Origin: Platismatia glauca
Taxonomy: Eukaryota > Ascomycota > Lecanoromycetes > Lecanorales > Parmeliaceae
Length of the DNA: 64,000 bases
NCBI GenBank assembly: GCA_963556305.1
Contig: OY745772.1
Location: forward strand, 1,666,796-1,730,795
Direction of reading: 5' to 3'
The translations under genes and the position numbers were made by a program. Positions 45,687 to 56,307 of this stretch are shown piece by piece; the stretch's first letter is position 1; every line of letters starts with the position of its first letter. A model generated the notes under the pieces. The model ran no database searches. It was not told where the DNA came from and saw nothing but the letters and a program-made list of their open reading frames with translations.

Positions 45687-47017
45687 ATGCATTACATCAA
45701 CGTTCATAATCAGTCTGATCACGACCAAACTTTTGAAGTCCACGGCTTCAACAGCAATCACACCATTATTGTCAAGCCTGGCGCCACGACCGTCTTTCCA
45801 GCACCAGACCGAACCTCAGGCGCAGTCATCGCGGTGCATGATGGCTTTGAAGGAGAGCAAGCTGAGATTACAAAAGATGGCTTCATGGGTAACGACTTCA
45901 TCGACGTGAGTAACATTGTCGGTGCCGGAGGCAACATCACTGTCCAACAAGTTGGGGAACCTTCCACTCGCAAAGGAGACCCTGTCTTTATGCAGCAATT
46001 CAACGCATCGTGGCATCGAGCTAGTGCTAGCACGAGGGCGTCCTTGAAAGACTGTGTACATCTAAATGAAAAGGGCGATGTTGTAAGAATATCTGCCATC
46101 AAGGATTACCCGCAATTGGAGAGGTTTGTGAGGGGTTTTGCAGATGGCAAGACGTATATTGGTGTCGGTGCTTGGGGCGGTAGTCCCGGCGTTGGAAGTG
46201 ATAATGCACAGGTTAGCTACGGTATCCATTAGCTTTTTTCGGCCCTTTCCTACTGACCAGGCAACAGAGCTCAGCAGCGCACGGCGACAAAGATATTTTA
46301 ATCACATATTCAGATGGCGATGCCATCCCAGGCCACCCCGCCCACATGGCCCACCGTCCAAATCAGAAGCGGCTCGTCGAGCACACCACCGGCGAGCACA
46401 ACCACGGCGGGCCCGGTATTATCCTCACCAACAAATCCACTAAATCCTGCACATACTACTTCTACAACAACTTCTGGTAAGCTTTCTTCCTCAGCCAAAC
46501 CGGCTCCAAACTCACCAGTCCCCTCAGGAATGGCAACGGCACCGCCGGTGCCAACTTCACCCACCCGGAAAAAGCTACTACCGTCCGCCCCAACACTACC
46601 ACCTTCGTCTCTCTCGCCGCATCCTTCAAAGGCCGCGTCCAGCGCGGTACCACCCTCCCAGCCACCTGGGTTGAATTCCAACTCTCGGCCTCCAACGACC
46701 ACGCCGCCCACGGCGACGTTAGTCTGGAACAAGGGTGCGATGGCGCCGCCACTATCGCTTCCACTGACGGCAGTAATCGCAGTAACGGCTTCCATGAGGA
46801 TATCCTGAAAGATGCCCCGCATGCGGCGGTGGTGAAGAAACCGAGTGGGGAGGTTGCGTTGGCGAGTACGATGGGGAATTGGATGGGGGGACCCAATGAG
46901 GCAGCCATTGAGTGGGAGAGGAAAATGGTGGGGCAGGAGAGGGCGTATATTACGGGGGGAACGGGCGTGCCGGATGTGGCGAGTCATAATCAAGTTCTGG
47001 CGGTGGATTTCTATTGA
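45687..47017 (+). CDS. three-exon protein of unknown function, probably beta-rich
   Basis: Exons 45687-46211, 46268-46476 and 46528-47017 (introns 56 and 51 nt, GTTAGC..CAACAG and GTAAGC..CCTCAG) give 407 aa in one frame. There is no signal peptide (MHYINVHNQSDHDQ). The first half has short alternating strands with Gly/Asn turns; the second half contains KSTKSCTYYFYNNFWNGNG and AAHGDVSLEQGCDGAAT. I recall similar uncharacterised proteins in ascomycetes, and the pattern suggests a beta-sandwich, lectin-like fold, but no catalytic motif is seen. It lies at the edge of the cyclase/P450 region; membership in that locus is not supported by any direct sign. Confidence 0.75.
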
Positions 47018-47543
47018 GGGGGTGAAGGGGGATGGGCGATCTGTGGGAAGGCAATGACTGTTTGCGGAATGGTGGGGGGAGGGGGGTTGAGCTTGTGGGG
47101 TTGATTTTGGCTCGTGTCTCTGCATATCTTGCTGTGTGGTTTGGTAGCAGACAGTGGGGAGCGAAAAGTGAGGAGCAAAGAATGAAAACCGAACCTTGCT
47201 TCAGCGCAGTCATATAGTAAAGAGAATAGATCATTGGACTTTCAAATTTTTCACACGTCTCGTATATCTTTAGTATGTGGGCTAGCTACGAGAAGCGCAC
47301 AAGTGACTGCACCACATGGAGGTAGGCCAACAAGGTAGAAGTACCTCTCCAATAAGAACAACCATCTATGCGCGTAAGGAGCCCGGATTCTGAACAGGAC
47401 AATGCGTCGTTCCAATCACCCTGCACGGAACGCGTAAATATTAAGAACATCCTGTCACTAGCTATACCAGTCCCCTAGCAACGACGACTCCCTAGCAAAG
47501 TCATTCAATTAAGTTTTGGGAATGTTAGACGCAAGAACTTGGT
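47018..47543. other. intergenic, convergent gene ends
   Basis: No gene is recognised. Confidence 0.6.
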
Positions 47544-48536
47544 CTAAGGGCCAGTGGTGGTAGCTGCAGCAGCGCTTGTAACTGTAGCAGCGCTTGTAAC
47601 TGTAGCAGCACTTGTAACTGTAGCAGCACTTGTAACTGTAGCAGCGCTTGTAGGTGTAGCAGCGCTTGTGGCTGTAGTCACTACAGTGGTTGTGACAACG
47701 GGCTTCGACGAGCTAGAAGATGAGCTGGAAGAGCTGGACGACGAGCTGGACGACGAGCTGGATGATGAGCTGGACGAAGAACTGGATGACGAGGTGGATG
47801 ACGAGGTGGACGACGAGCTGGAGCTGGTCGAAGAGCTAGTGGACGATGGGGATGAGGTGCTAGATGATGGTGATGAGGTACTGGATGATGAGCTAGAAGT
47901 GCTGGATGTTGACGAGGAGGAGAAGCTGGTCGATGGGGTACTGGTGGACAACGAGTTGGTTGATGTGCTTACAGACGTCGAGCTGGGAGAGCTGGCGCTT
48001 GATGGGCCCGATGTACTGACGGTGGTCACAGAAGTGGTGATGGGGGATGTGGTGCCGGATGCGCTAGATATAGTGACGAGACCGGAAGTCGTCGGAGTGC
48101 TCGAAATGATGACTGTCGGACCCGTGTTCACACCACACACACCATCGCAGGCAACAATCGCGCCGTTGACACACTCGGTACCGGCAGCGGTGGGACCAAA
48201 ACTGATCAGGCCTCCGTGGTCACAGACGAAGAACGTGGTGCCATCGGCCCCGCAGAAGAGTTGGCCGTCAGGCGCGCAGTTACCATAATTGTCGGCGCGG
48301 ATGTCGTCTATCTCCTCGTCACAGTAGGTTCCTGGGGCGACGTTGCCGAAAAAGAAATACTCGGTCCCGCTAGAGGTGGGGACGCAGAGGGAGAAGGTGC
48401 TAGGCGTATTACAGTAGATCCCGTAGGCGCCGCACCCGGTTTCACCGGTGACGGAGCGGGCGGGAGCTGGGCGAGGGGTCGCGGATGCGATGCCGAAGAC
48501 GGCGGCGAGGCCGAAGAGGATGGTGGTTAAATGCAT
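47544..48536 (-). CDS. secreted Ser/Thr-rich protein with an N-terminal cysteine domain
   Basis: A single exon of 330 aa. MHLTTILFGLAAVFGIASATP is a signal peptide. Residues about 30-140 form a cysteine-rich domain with about ten Cys (CGAYGIYCNTP, GTYCDEE, NCAPDGQLFC, FFVCDHGG, TECVNGAIVACDGVCG), spaced like small carbohydrate- or chitin-binding modules, although I cannot name the domain. The rest is a long Ser/Thr stalk, likely O-mannosylated, including an almost pure Ser run, followed by six TSAATV-like repeats. No GPI-anchor hydrophobic tail is seen, so it is probably released or wall-bound. The repeats in the stalk make its length likely to vary between strains. The long plus-strand frame opposite is a composition shadow. 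Confidence 0.85.
   Translation of the reverse strand: MHLTTILFGLAAVFGIASATPRPAPARSVTGETGCGAYGIYCNTPSTFSLCVPTSSGTEYFFFGNVAPGTYCDEEIDDIRADNYGNCAPDGQLFCGADGTTFFVCDHGGLISFGPTAAGTECVNGAIVACDGVCGVNTGPTVIISSTPTTSGLVTISSASGTTSPITTSVTTVSTSGPSSASSPSSTSVSTSTNSLSTSTPSTSFSSSSTSSTSSSSSSTSSPSSSTSSPSSTSSSTSSSSSSTSSSTSSSSSSSSSSSSSSSSSSSSSSSSSSSSSKPVVTTTVVTTATSAATPTSAATVTSAATVTSAATVTSAATVTSAAAATTTGP
47556..47676 (-). repeat. 18-bp coding tandem repeats
   Basis: Six to seven copies of an 18-bp unit (plus-strand core agcrcttgtaactgtagc) encode the TSAATV repeats at the C-terminus of the Ser/Thr-rich protein. Units differ mostly by single transitions. Confidence 0.8.
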
Positions 48537-50265
48537 TGTGTTGAAGATGGAGGGATTTGGTGGCCAGCTATGACGAGGTAGAAAGCGTGGTAGTGAAAAC
48601 GACTGTATTTATTGAACAGATGAACTTTTCAATTTGAGAGAGCGAGCGTGGGTGAGTAAGGAGCTTGGTTTCTTGAAGTACAGCAAAAGGCCACTCTTAT
48701 AGACAGTAGTGGACTGAGTGACGGATAACTCGCGAAACTCTGAACAACAGTAGTGGAGTACTGAAGCCACCCCTTGAAGACGACTGGTGGTCACTACGAA
48801 CCGAAGAGCAAAGGCTTCCACCAGATCTATTGGCTTGAGAAGACAATTGACAGGTGTCTGGGTCAGGCCGTTGGAACGCAAGTAGCCGGGGTTTAAAATT
48901 TGACCTGTGAACGGCTAGTCATTGCCATAACCTCCCATTGACAAGCCACACGGTTTGTAGCGACAAGCCACCTCTTTGAGGGTACCAATTAGAGTGGCGC
49001 GAGGCGACAAACACTGGATATCCACAACAACGGCTGGCTTGAGAAGATTAGAGAAGCAAAGTCTCTCTAGGAAGATCAGGCTTCGCCTTGTGCCTCACCC
49101 ACAGCCTCATTCAACCTTTGAGCATTAGAACTCCATCCTGGGACTCCACCATAATTGGCGCTACTCTTTTCATTAGGAAATTCAACTCTCTCGAAACAGC
49201 TCACCGGCGCGGTTCCTTGTTGAGGCCTCCATTGTGGGCATCGCATCATCAACGGCGTTTCAAGCCTCCAGAATAGCGGGTTGATAAAGGCGCCAGTGTC
49301 GTAGATGTCCGAAAATCGAATGACAGGGGCGGAGATGTTGAGAGCAGGATTTGTCTCCTCTGAGTCCTCTCATACCTCATGTGCAAGGCGTTGAGTCTGC
49401 GCAATCTACCTTTAGCCAGTGAGCTAGCTCGACCTCCATTCTAAGCAGAGCTGATCAAATCCAGCGTCACTTAGGCTCATGAACGGGAGAGGCTAGTGTA
49501 CTGTCATGTCCGCTCTGCCTGCTGAGCCCCTCACGACTAAACGATATACCTTACCCTTGACGTTCCTAGCTTCGATCTAGACCAGAAGAAGGCGCTAATT
49601 CTCAACGAGCCTGTGATTACGAGTGCAAGTTGGTATGTAGTCTTCAAGTCAGCCATAATGCAGGCTCCTCTTACCGTAATCTAGTCTTGTTTCTGTGTCC
49701 TTCCAGCAAAGGTTACACTAGCCTATGCACCGTTCAGAGGAAAGCTTAATTGCGTCTGTGTGTGGAAAACGATGGGGACATAGGAACGGTGTCTGATACT
49801 GGGGACAGGAAATGTAAAGGAGGGAGGAGAGGATGGCAGAAGAATTGTTGAAATGTTCGCGGATTTCTTAGCGTCTTGGCGAAGGAATCGCCACTACCCA
49901 TTTACTCCCGTAAGTAGGGTTAGGGCTTGCTTAGGACCTGTGCAGACCTCCGTACGGAGTAAGACAACTCGACTAGCGTATGGCCCCTTTTTCAACCCTG
50001 ATTCCTGCGCTTATACATCCATCAAGTGCTTTTCCAGCTTCATGGCTTTCCTTTTCACTTGTGCGCGTAAGAGTTTCGGCAAGTTCTGCGCAGCCGAAGG
50101 CCGCACCAAGCTTCTTTGTACGTTACCGAACCTCGTGCAGTGTGCCAAGATTTTGGCATCTATTGTTTGCCTACTGTTGCCAGTCATTACGGCATTCAAA
50201 GTCAAGCGAATCATGGATTGCAAATTAAATCTGAAGTACAGCTACTGAGACTTATTACACATATG
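48537..50265. other. gene-poor interval, part 1
   Basis: No coding sequence is recognised. A frame at 49853-50248 (131 codons) has no family features. Two adjacent TTAGGG-like units occur at 49915-49925. Confidence 0.5.
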
Positions 50266-50399
50266 TGTTGAAATTGATGGGAGCATGAAGGATTGATTCT
50301 TCTATGGAGATATGTGAAGGCTAATTATATAGCCCTGTTTGCCACCTAATTTGCGACCGTGCGGAGTAGCTACAACACAGCGCTGCAGCAATTCCAACA
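50266..50399 (-). mobile_element. solo LTR, Ty1/copia-like, copy 2
   Basis: A 134-bp element with matching ends: it starts tgttgaaatt and ends aattccaaca, i.e. TG..CA on the minus strand, with an internal GGGCTATATAA promoter-like site. It is flanked by atatg (50261-50265) and atgtg (50400-50404), a 5-bp duplication with one transition. It is closely similar to the element at 7794-7922; the shared core gtgcggagtagctacaacac is identical. No internal coding part remains. Confidence 0.8.
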
Positions 50400-53300
50400 A
50401 TGTGCTTAAAGTGTGCTAAGCTCATTTGATTGCTGTTGATTCCTGGAATTATTGCATTTGGCGGAATTGGATACGGAGTCACAAAGAAGCTAGCCCGAGT
50501 CATGATCTGCCTCACGCAATACTCGCAATTTATTCCCGGCTTCCAAGAGGCATATGTTGTATTGAAGGTGATAGGTAATCTCTTGAAGTGTCAGCTTCGC
50601 TGATCACCCCCGTGGTATCTTGGTATCTTCTTTCATAGCGGGGATGACAGTGTCACGACGGATCTCTCAACATCCCTCTATTTCAGAACATCGATGATCT
50701 TCACAGTGCATCGAAAGGTTTTGAAGACTCCAGCCATGTCCATATACAGCTCTACGGATCCGACTTCGTATCAAGGTGTTGTGAAGACCCTCTACTGAAT
50801 AGAACTGAGCTGACGGAGTTATGTCGTTCTTAGTCGAGACTGCTATATTCTAAGCTCCAGCCGGCCATGCCGACATCCCGTGCATACAAACATCGGCGAA
50901 GAGACTTGGAGAAGCGAGAGAGGTTCAATCCGACAGAGAATACCAAGTAAATCAAGTCTTTGATCTTTCTGCAGTAGCTCGATACCTATTTATATTGATC
51001 AACCCCCTGGGGATGGGATGGGCCAGTACTCTGCAGATGCAAAACGGCGAATGCAAAACGACGACTGCAAAAGAAAAGGCTACGGTGGGCACGCTGATCG
51101 GGAGTCAGAATCGCAAGAGAATATGCGAGAACATTGGGGTTGTAGCGGAGGGGAACGGTGTAAAGTACGAGGACGAGGATGGAAAAAAGGAGGCCTTAGA
51201 TATTCCTAATATGGTCGCTGGTACTTATGCATGGCCCAGGTAACTGATCATTCGAGTATTCGTCCACCTGAGCGAGAGATCTGCGTCAGGGCTGAGTAAA
51301 ATTGTAGCTCAGGCGCCAAAGCACAGGCTGCAAGCTCACGGTAGTATGGGTATAATCTGGTGCTAGCCAAGCGTCGTCGCGCATCCTCTGTATTTCTCCC
51401 GTCACTGATAGCCTTGTAATATTTTACTGTTGCAACGATCCTGCTATGCTTTCCGAAACGATTTATGACACCCGCACCGGACTCAGGCCACAGCCAAGAA
51501 GAGAGACATTCCCAGGTAAGCCTCAGCGTGGCCTTCACAATCAGGAACCAAGAAAACATCCCCCTTGAGGATCCTTGATGCTGCATCTCGATGTTCACGG
51601 GACATTTTCCGGCCGTTATGCTCACGGGGACCTTATATGGGTCATTGGGGTGGTGGGGGGACCATGATCAAAGCTACCGCCAGCATCAATCCTCAGGCCG
51701 TCTGCTTCATGAGGCCGGTTCTCTTAGCTAAGAACTTTTCAGCTCGTGCTATCCATCTAATATCTATGAAAGAGCTAGGTATTCTCTTGGGCCTTCTCGG
51801 TGGGAGGCTTGACCCTCTCAAGCCGTTCGAAAATCCGATCATGCACTTGTCAGCCTGGAAGCGCGTCAACCAATCACTAAAGGGTAGCGGCAAGTTTTCG
51901 CCCCTGTTCGGGCTCACTCTGAAATCCAGTAGATAAGAACCCGAAAGTTCCATCTGAGCGGTCAATAGAAGTCATAATTGTCCGGTTGACTACTGGTACC
52001 CACCCTCAAGGCTCAAATAATCGTTGTTTCCTCTCCGTCAGCGGTCGTTGTGAATTTTGATTCCAGCTTCCGCAGTGGTACCCAGCCAGCAGCCTACGGA
52101 TAGCCGAGCGCTCAAACCGTGTTGCGATGAAAGGCGAGTGAGGCGAAAACGAAACATGCGTGAGGGAAGAGTAAGTGCAAAGAGTAGCCCGTTGGTCGGT
52201 TATTCTTAGCTTCTGAACTCTAATATAGATATCTTGTGTGTATGCCCTATTGGAAGGTCGTTCACAGGAGCCCTAGTATTCGTTTCGTGATGCAACGAGC
52301 GATGCTCTGCTTGACTGTAGCGGGGGTGGCAAGCGACGGTCAAAGCTTTTGGAAGTTTCCATCTCCGCGAGTTCGTTGATAATCTATACAGGAATCTTGC
52401 CGGAAAGCCATGCTCACAGCCTCATAGCGCTCTTTGTGAATGATGGACTTTCCAATGATGTATTCCGGTGCCATCCAATTGTTCCCCTTGGTCCCAGCTC
52501 TTTTTCTGCAGGCAGTTCGTCTGTGTTTTTGGATTAGACGCACTTTAATGTTGGACGACGGCTATCTAATATCTGCTGTATAGCTGCAGTTGGCTGTGGA
52601 CTCTCAGAGCGTAAAGCAGAGTCAACACTGCTCGTGCTTTCTTCAGCGCACCGTTTTTTTTTGCCTTTTCCATCTGCTATGTTTTTAGGACACTCATGCG
52701 TACCACCACATTCGATGCGTTGCCACTCAGATTAAATAGGCCTACGCGGTACTACGGGTAAAGCCTGTCAGGACACGATTAGAAGACGGACTGGAAATCC
52801 AGGTCCATTACATAGTTGATCAATGAGTTAATGCAACAAGTCTACGATATCACAAGTCTTGTATCCATGAAAAATGCCATGGCACCCCTGAGACTGCCCT
52901 TCCTAGCATCTTCAGCTGACCTGATAGTAACACTCGCTGCGCTTTTTGTGCTGGGCTGATAACGATGGAGACGATAAGCCTGTCGAGGTATCTTGTGGCT
53001 AAATGTTTGGCTAGGAGTGTTTCATCTTCTTGAGTCTAGGGCACGACATTAATTGGACGACACAACGGTTCTCTAACCCGCTGTGCCGACTTGCTGCCAC
53101 CAAGTCTGTATTCTCGTCTCAATGCAATTAGCTATTGGATGCCTGATGTTTGACGATCGTGCTCGGTATTCTAAGTTATACCCGTTCCGGCGCTTTCGGA
53201 TCGATCCTTTGTTCTCGATAGTAAGAAATACTTCCCATAAGTCCCAGCTGGTAAGAGCGCAATTCGATTCATGCTTGCCAAGTCCATGTTGAAGAGCGAC

Positions 53301-54705
53301 TTCAACATGTCCGCTGTCATCAGCGATGATTCACAAATGTTGTCATGGAAAGGCCACGAAAACAAGATTCTTGGGTATCCGGTAGATTGCAACCAGCACT
53401 CCAACGTCACGTATACGGATGCGACTGCTAGTTCTAATCGGCAGACTTCCAATAAAAACCCTGCCGCTACTGTTGGTGTGTGAGTTCCTGCACTGAACCT
53501 CCTTGCAAGTATACAATGAAATTCCGATGCCGTTCTTAGCATTTAGGATGCATTTGATCATGAGGCAAAACGCTAAATTGCAATCGCTGACCCTGAAGCT
53601 ATCAGATTATGGAAGAACAAGATATGGATGACCACACGAGTGATGATTAATCATACTGCTCTTCTTTCAGACGCATGTCATCCCGTCTTGACATTCAGCT
53701 TTTCTGGCATCTCGATGAGGGTCAAAAATGGCGTTACCCTCTCTATTCTGCTGTCGTTCAACAAACGAGTAGGAGACATTGAAGGTAGTCTAGAGTTATA
53801 CGGAGAAATTCGGATCGGGATAAGGTGGGTAATGACAATGCGGAAATCATCTTTTGACGTTGCGAAGCGATTGGACGATAGGACATCAGGAAGGAGTACA
53901 GGGAGTTCCATTCTTCTCATGCAGCCTTGGAGCGAGCAAAACAAGGGTTGCTTAGGTACTTGGATGGCAAGATAGACCGCAAGTCTGATACGCTAGCTAC
54001 TGCACACATCAAGGCCTAAAGGATGAGCTTGAAAGGAATGAATTCGAAATCACTGTGTGTATATGATAAGCACAAAAAGCTTTTCCATTCTCAGAACGCC
54101 TCCACTACTAACTTGCTTTATACTAATCTCGTACAGTTGTCCCTGCTTTGAAGCCAATTATCGCGGATCATTGAGCCGAATGACTCCCGCCGATCTCGCT
54201 CGCACTGCAGCACTCCGATAAATTCGTCGACCATCACCAGGCGTCGACAGAAGTCTGAAACCTGAACCTCGCTTAAATTGGGAACATGAAAAAAGCCCTC
54301 TTTTCGTTGACAACTTTCATCCCAAAACCTATATCAGATCTGTCAAAAAAATTACCATCAAATAGCTTCATGTATCGTATCCCAGCTTGTTAGGTCCAAA
54401 AACCAGAACATCAGGATTCGGCACTGTCGGTGCAGTCGCAAGAAGGTCACGTACACCGGGAAAACCTCGGGTTTCAGACTCCTGTCGACGCCTGGTGCAT
54501 TGTAACAAATCCCTCCAAATCTTGCAGCCTATGCGTTTTATCGAATTACATTACGATATATTTGCTACGCCCAACACATCAGGGTGTGATGAGTCGATTT
54601 CAACACCCCCGCCAGTTTGCTCTAGTGCCTTGGCACCGTCGATATTTAAACAATCCTTGTAGCACATAGCTGGTCAACGACGAAAGAAATTCATGGTACA
54701 TTAAG
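50400..54705. other. gene-poor interval, part 2
   Basis: No gene is recognised over 4.3 kb. Frames at 50995-51243, 51565-51936, 53171-53542 and 53628-53975 are short, overlap on opposite strands and lack domains. A few stretches (for example KSMLKSDFNMSAVISDDSQM around 53280-53340) look weakly protein-like and might be relics. Coordinates 54380-54705 hold the upstream region of the RRM gene. Confidence 0.5.
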
Positions 54706-55410
54706 ATGGCCTCCCAATATGCAAACGCGTTTAGCCAGGACATTATACCAACGGAAACTATGATCAAAAACATTCCCCGCCACTGGAAGACTGGTGATCT
54801 GCTACTCTGTATGAGTCAAGTGAATCTTCCCCCACCAAGCGCAGTACAGTATCTGTACGACAGGTTCGATGACTTTCGTGGCATGGCCTTCGTCACCTGT
54901 AATTCGTCAGACGAGGCACGGCAGATGATTCAAAAGTTGAATTACCATCGAGTAGGCGGGCAAACGTTGAATGTACAGTACAGGATAAGTTGTCGGGAGA
55001 CCATCGCCAGCGAGAATCTTTCTCCAACAGCACCTTTCCAATCAGTCCATTTTCCAGGCTCAGAAGTTCGAGACAGTGTAAAGATAGATCCACAAGCAAA
55101 GAAATCTTCAACGCTCAGGCCCACAAGAGAGCAGACGCCACCTTCCGAAACCTTCGCACTGCTGATGGGCTACCAAAACGAGCCTGCCGAAAAGGAAAAA
55201 CTCAGGAGGTTCCTTGCGCAAACTGGGGACTATCAGCAAGCCGTCAACGAGTTCGCGAAGAACAGAGTGCGGGAATCGCAGGAGACGAGACCGGCGACAA
55301 GAGGGGAGCCGCAGCAGATAGCCGACATGGAGAGTCGTTCTGGGCCTTGGACGAAGCCTCTTCGAGGGGGTTGCTCATCACCAGGCGTGAAGGGGAACAT
55401 GACACGTTAA
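54706..55410 (+). CDS. RRM-domain RNA-binding protein, Pin4-like
   Basis: A single exon of 234 aa. Residues about 15-95 form an RNA recognition motif: TMIKNIPRHWKTGDLL is RNP2 with the first helix, FDDFRGMAFVTCNS is RNP1, and GGQTLNVQYR is the last strand. The order and the KNIP start resemble the RRM of yeast Pin4 and related Mei2/Cip-type proteins. A second conserved-looking segment at about 150-195 (ETFALLMGYQNEPAEKEKLR, then FAKNRVRES) follows a Ser/Pro linker. The R3H domain seen in some relatives is absent. A cytoplasmic role in mRNA control is likely from the family; no target can be given. The frame in the other register is a shadow. Confidence 0.8.
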   Translation: MASQYANAFSQDIIPTETMIKNIPRHWKTGDLLLCMSQVNLPPPSAVQYLYDRFDDFRGMAFVTCNSSDEARQMIQKLNYHRVGGQTLNVQYRISCRETIASENLSPTAPFQSVHFPGSEVRDSVKIDPQAKKSSTLRPTREQTPPSETFALLMGYQNEPAEKEKLRRFLAQTGDYQQAVNEFAKNRVRESQETRPATRGEPQQIADMESRSGPWTKPLRGGCSSPGVKGNMTR

Positions 55411-56307
55411 GTGTAAGGAAGACTAGACTGATAGGCAGTATCAGACTTCAGTCGAGACCGAGTACAAAAACGATTTGCGGACCGGGGAAAGAATTGAACG
55501 ATGGAAAGGATGATATGAGTGTTGGGGAGGGACTGACAGCTGAGAATTGTGGTGCATGGGACAAGGATCTGCTTATTTGGTCCAATTTTGGCAGGAATTC
55601 TATCTTTTCTATTGTTTGGGTTGCGAGAGGCAAGGGGAATGGTTGCAAGGCGGAGCAACAAGACCACACGGGAGATGGCCATGCGAATTGACAAAAGAAC
55701 ACACGGTCTTGTGATGCCAAGAAATGTAGCATGACAAAGGGCTTAAGAGGTATTTTTGTTTGCTCATTCGCTTCTTCTACGACTTCAGGGAACAGTGTTT
55801 GTAGACGATGGGGAAGAGAGGAGGCTCTGATACGAATATTGTCGCACTCGCTGTCGTATTCATCTTTTTCTGTACTTGTATTATTGGATGAGCAAATACA
55901 TATTTCGAGCAAAGGATGATGATGTCATACTAGCCTCGGGCAGATAACACTCACAGTAGCTACAATGAGTTAGGCTGAGGCGTTTTTCTCTTGGCGTTTG
56001 TAAGCACCCACCTTTCACGCCCCCTCTCTACTACTATTGCTGAAGGATATCGATTGAATCTATGAGATGGCCCAGAGAGTGATGGCTCATTCAAGAGCCT
56101 CAGCTTCCTTTGGTAAGAGCGTGGTCTAGGTCGGTGCTGCACGCATGGCAAATGAAAAGAGATGTCTGAAGACGGACGCCCCATCTCGCAGATAGGAAGG
56201 TAAATAAACAGATCGTGCCTGTCTTAGCTTGAGACATTGCTCATCATCTTCTCGACAACAGACAGAACGCTGTCCGGCAAGACAAGCAAGAGTGGAGTCC
56301 ATCAGCC
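55411..56307. other. intergenic
   Basis: No coding sequence is recognised; short frames on both strands overlap without domains. The right part is the promoter region of the sugar porter. Confidence 0.5.

Noticed and set aside
47554..48288. 244-codon acidic open frame opposite the Ser/Thr-rich protein gene
   Set aside because: It is the complement of Ser-codon repeats (giving Asp/Glu/Leu runs), has no domain, and the opposite strand has a signal peptide and ordered cysteines.
49915..49925. Two adjacent TTAGGG-like units as an interstitial telomere
   Set aside because: Only eleven bases; expected by chance in 64 kb and not extended.
52340..52543. Minus-strand frame containing WMAPE, as in protein kinase activation segments
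   Set aside because: The residues on either side do not fit a kinase domain and no other kinase motif is nearby.
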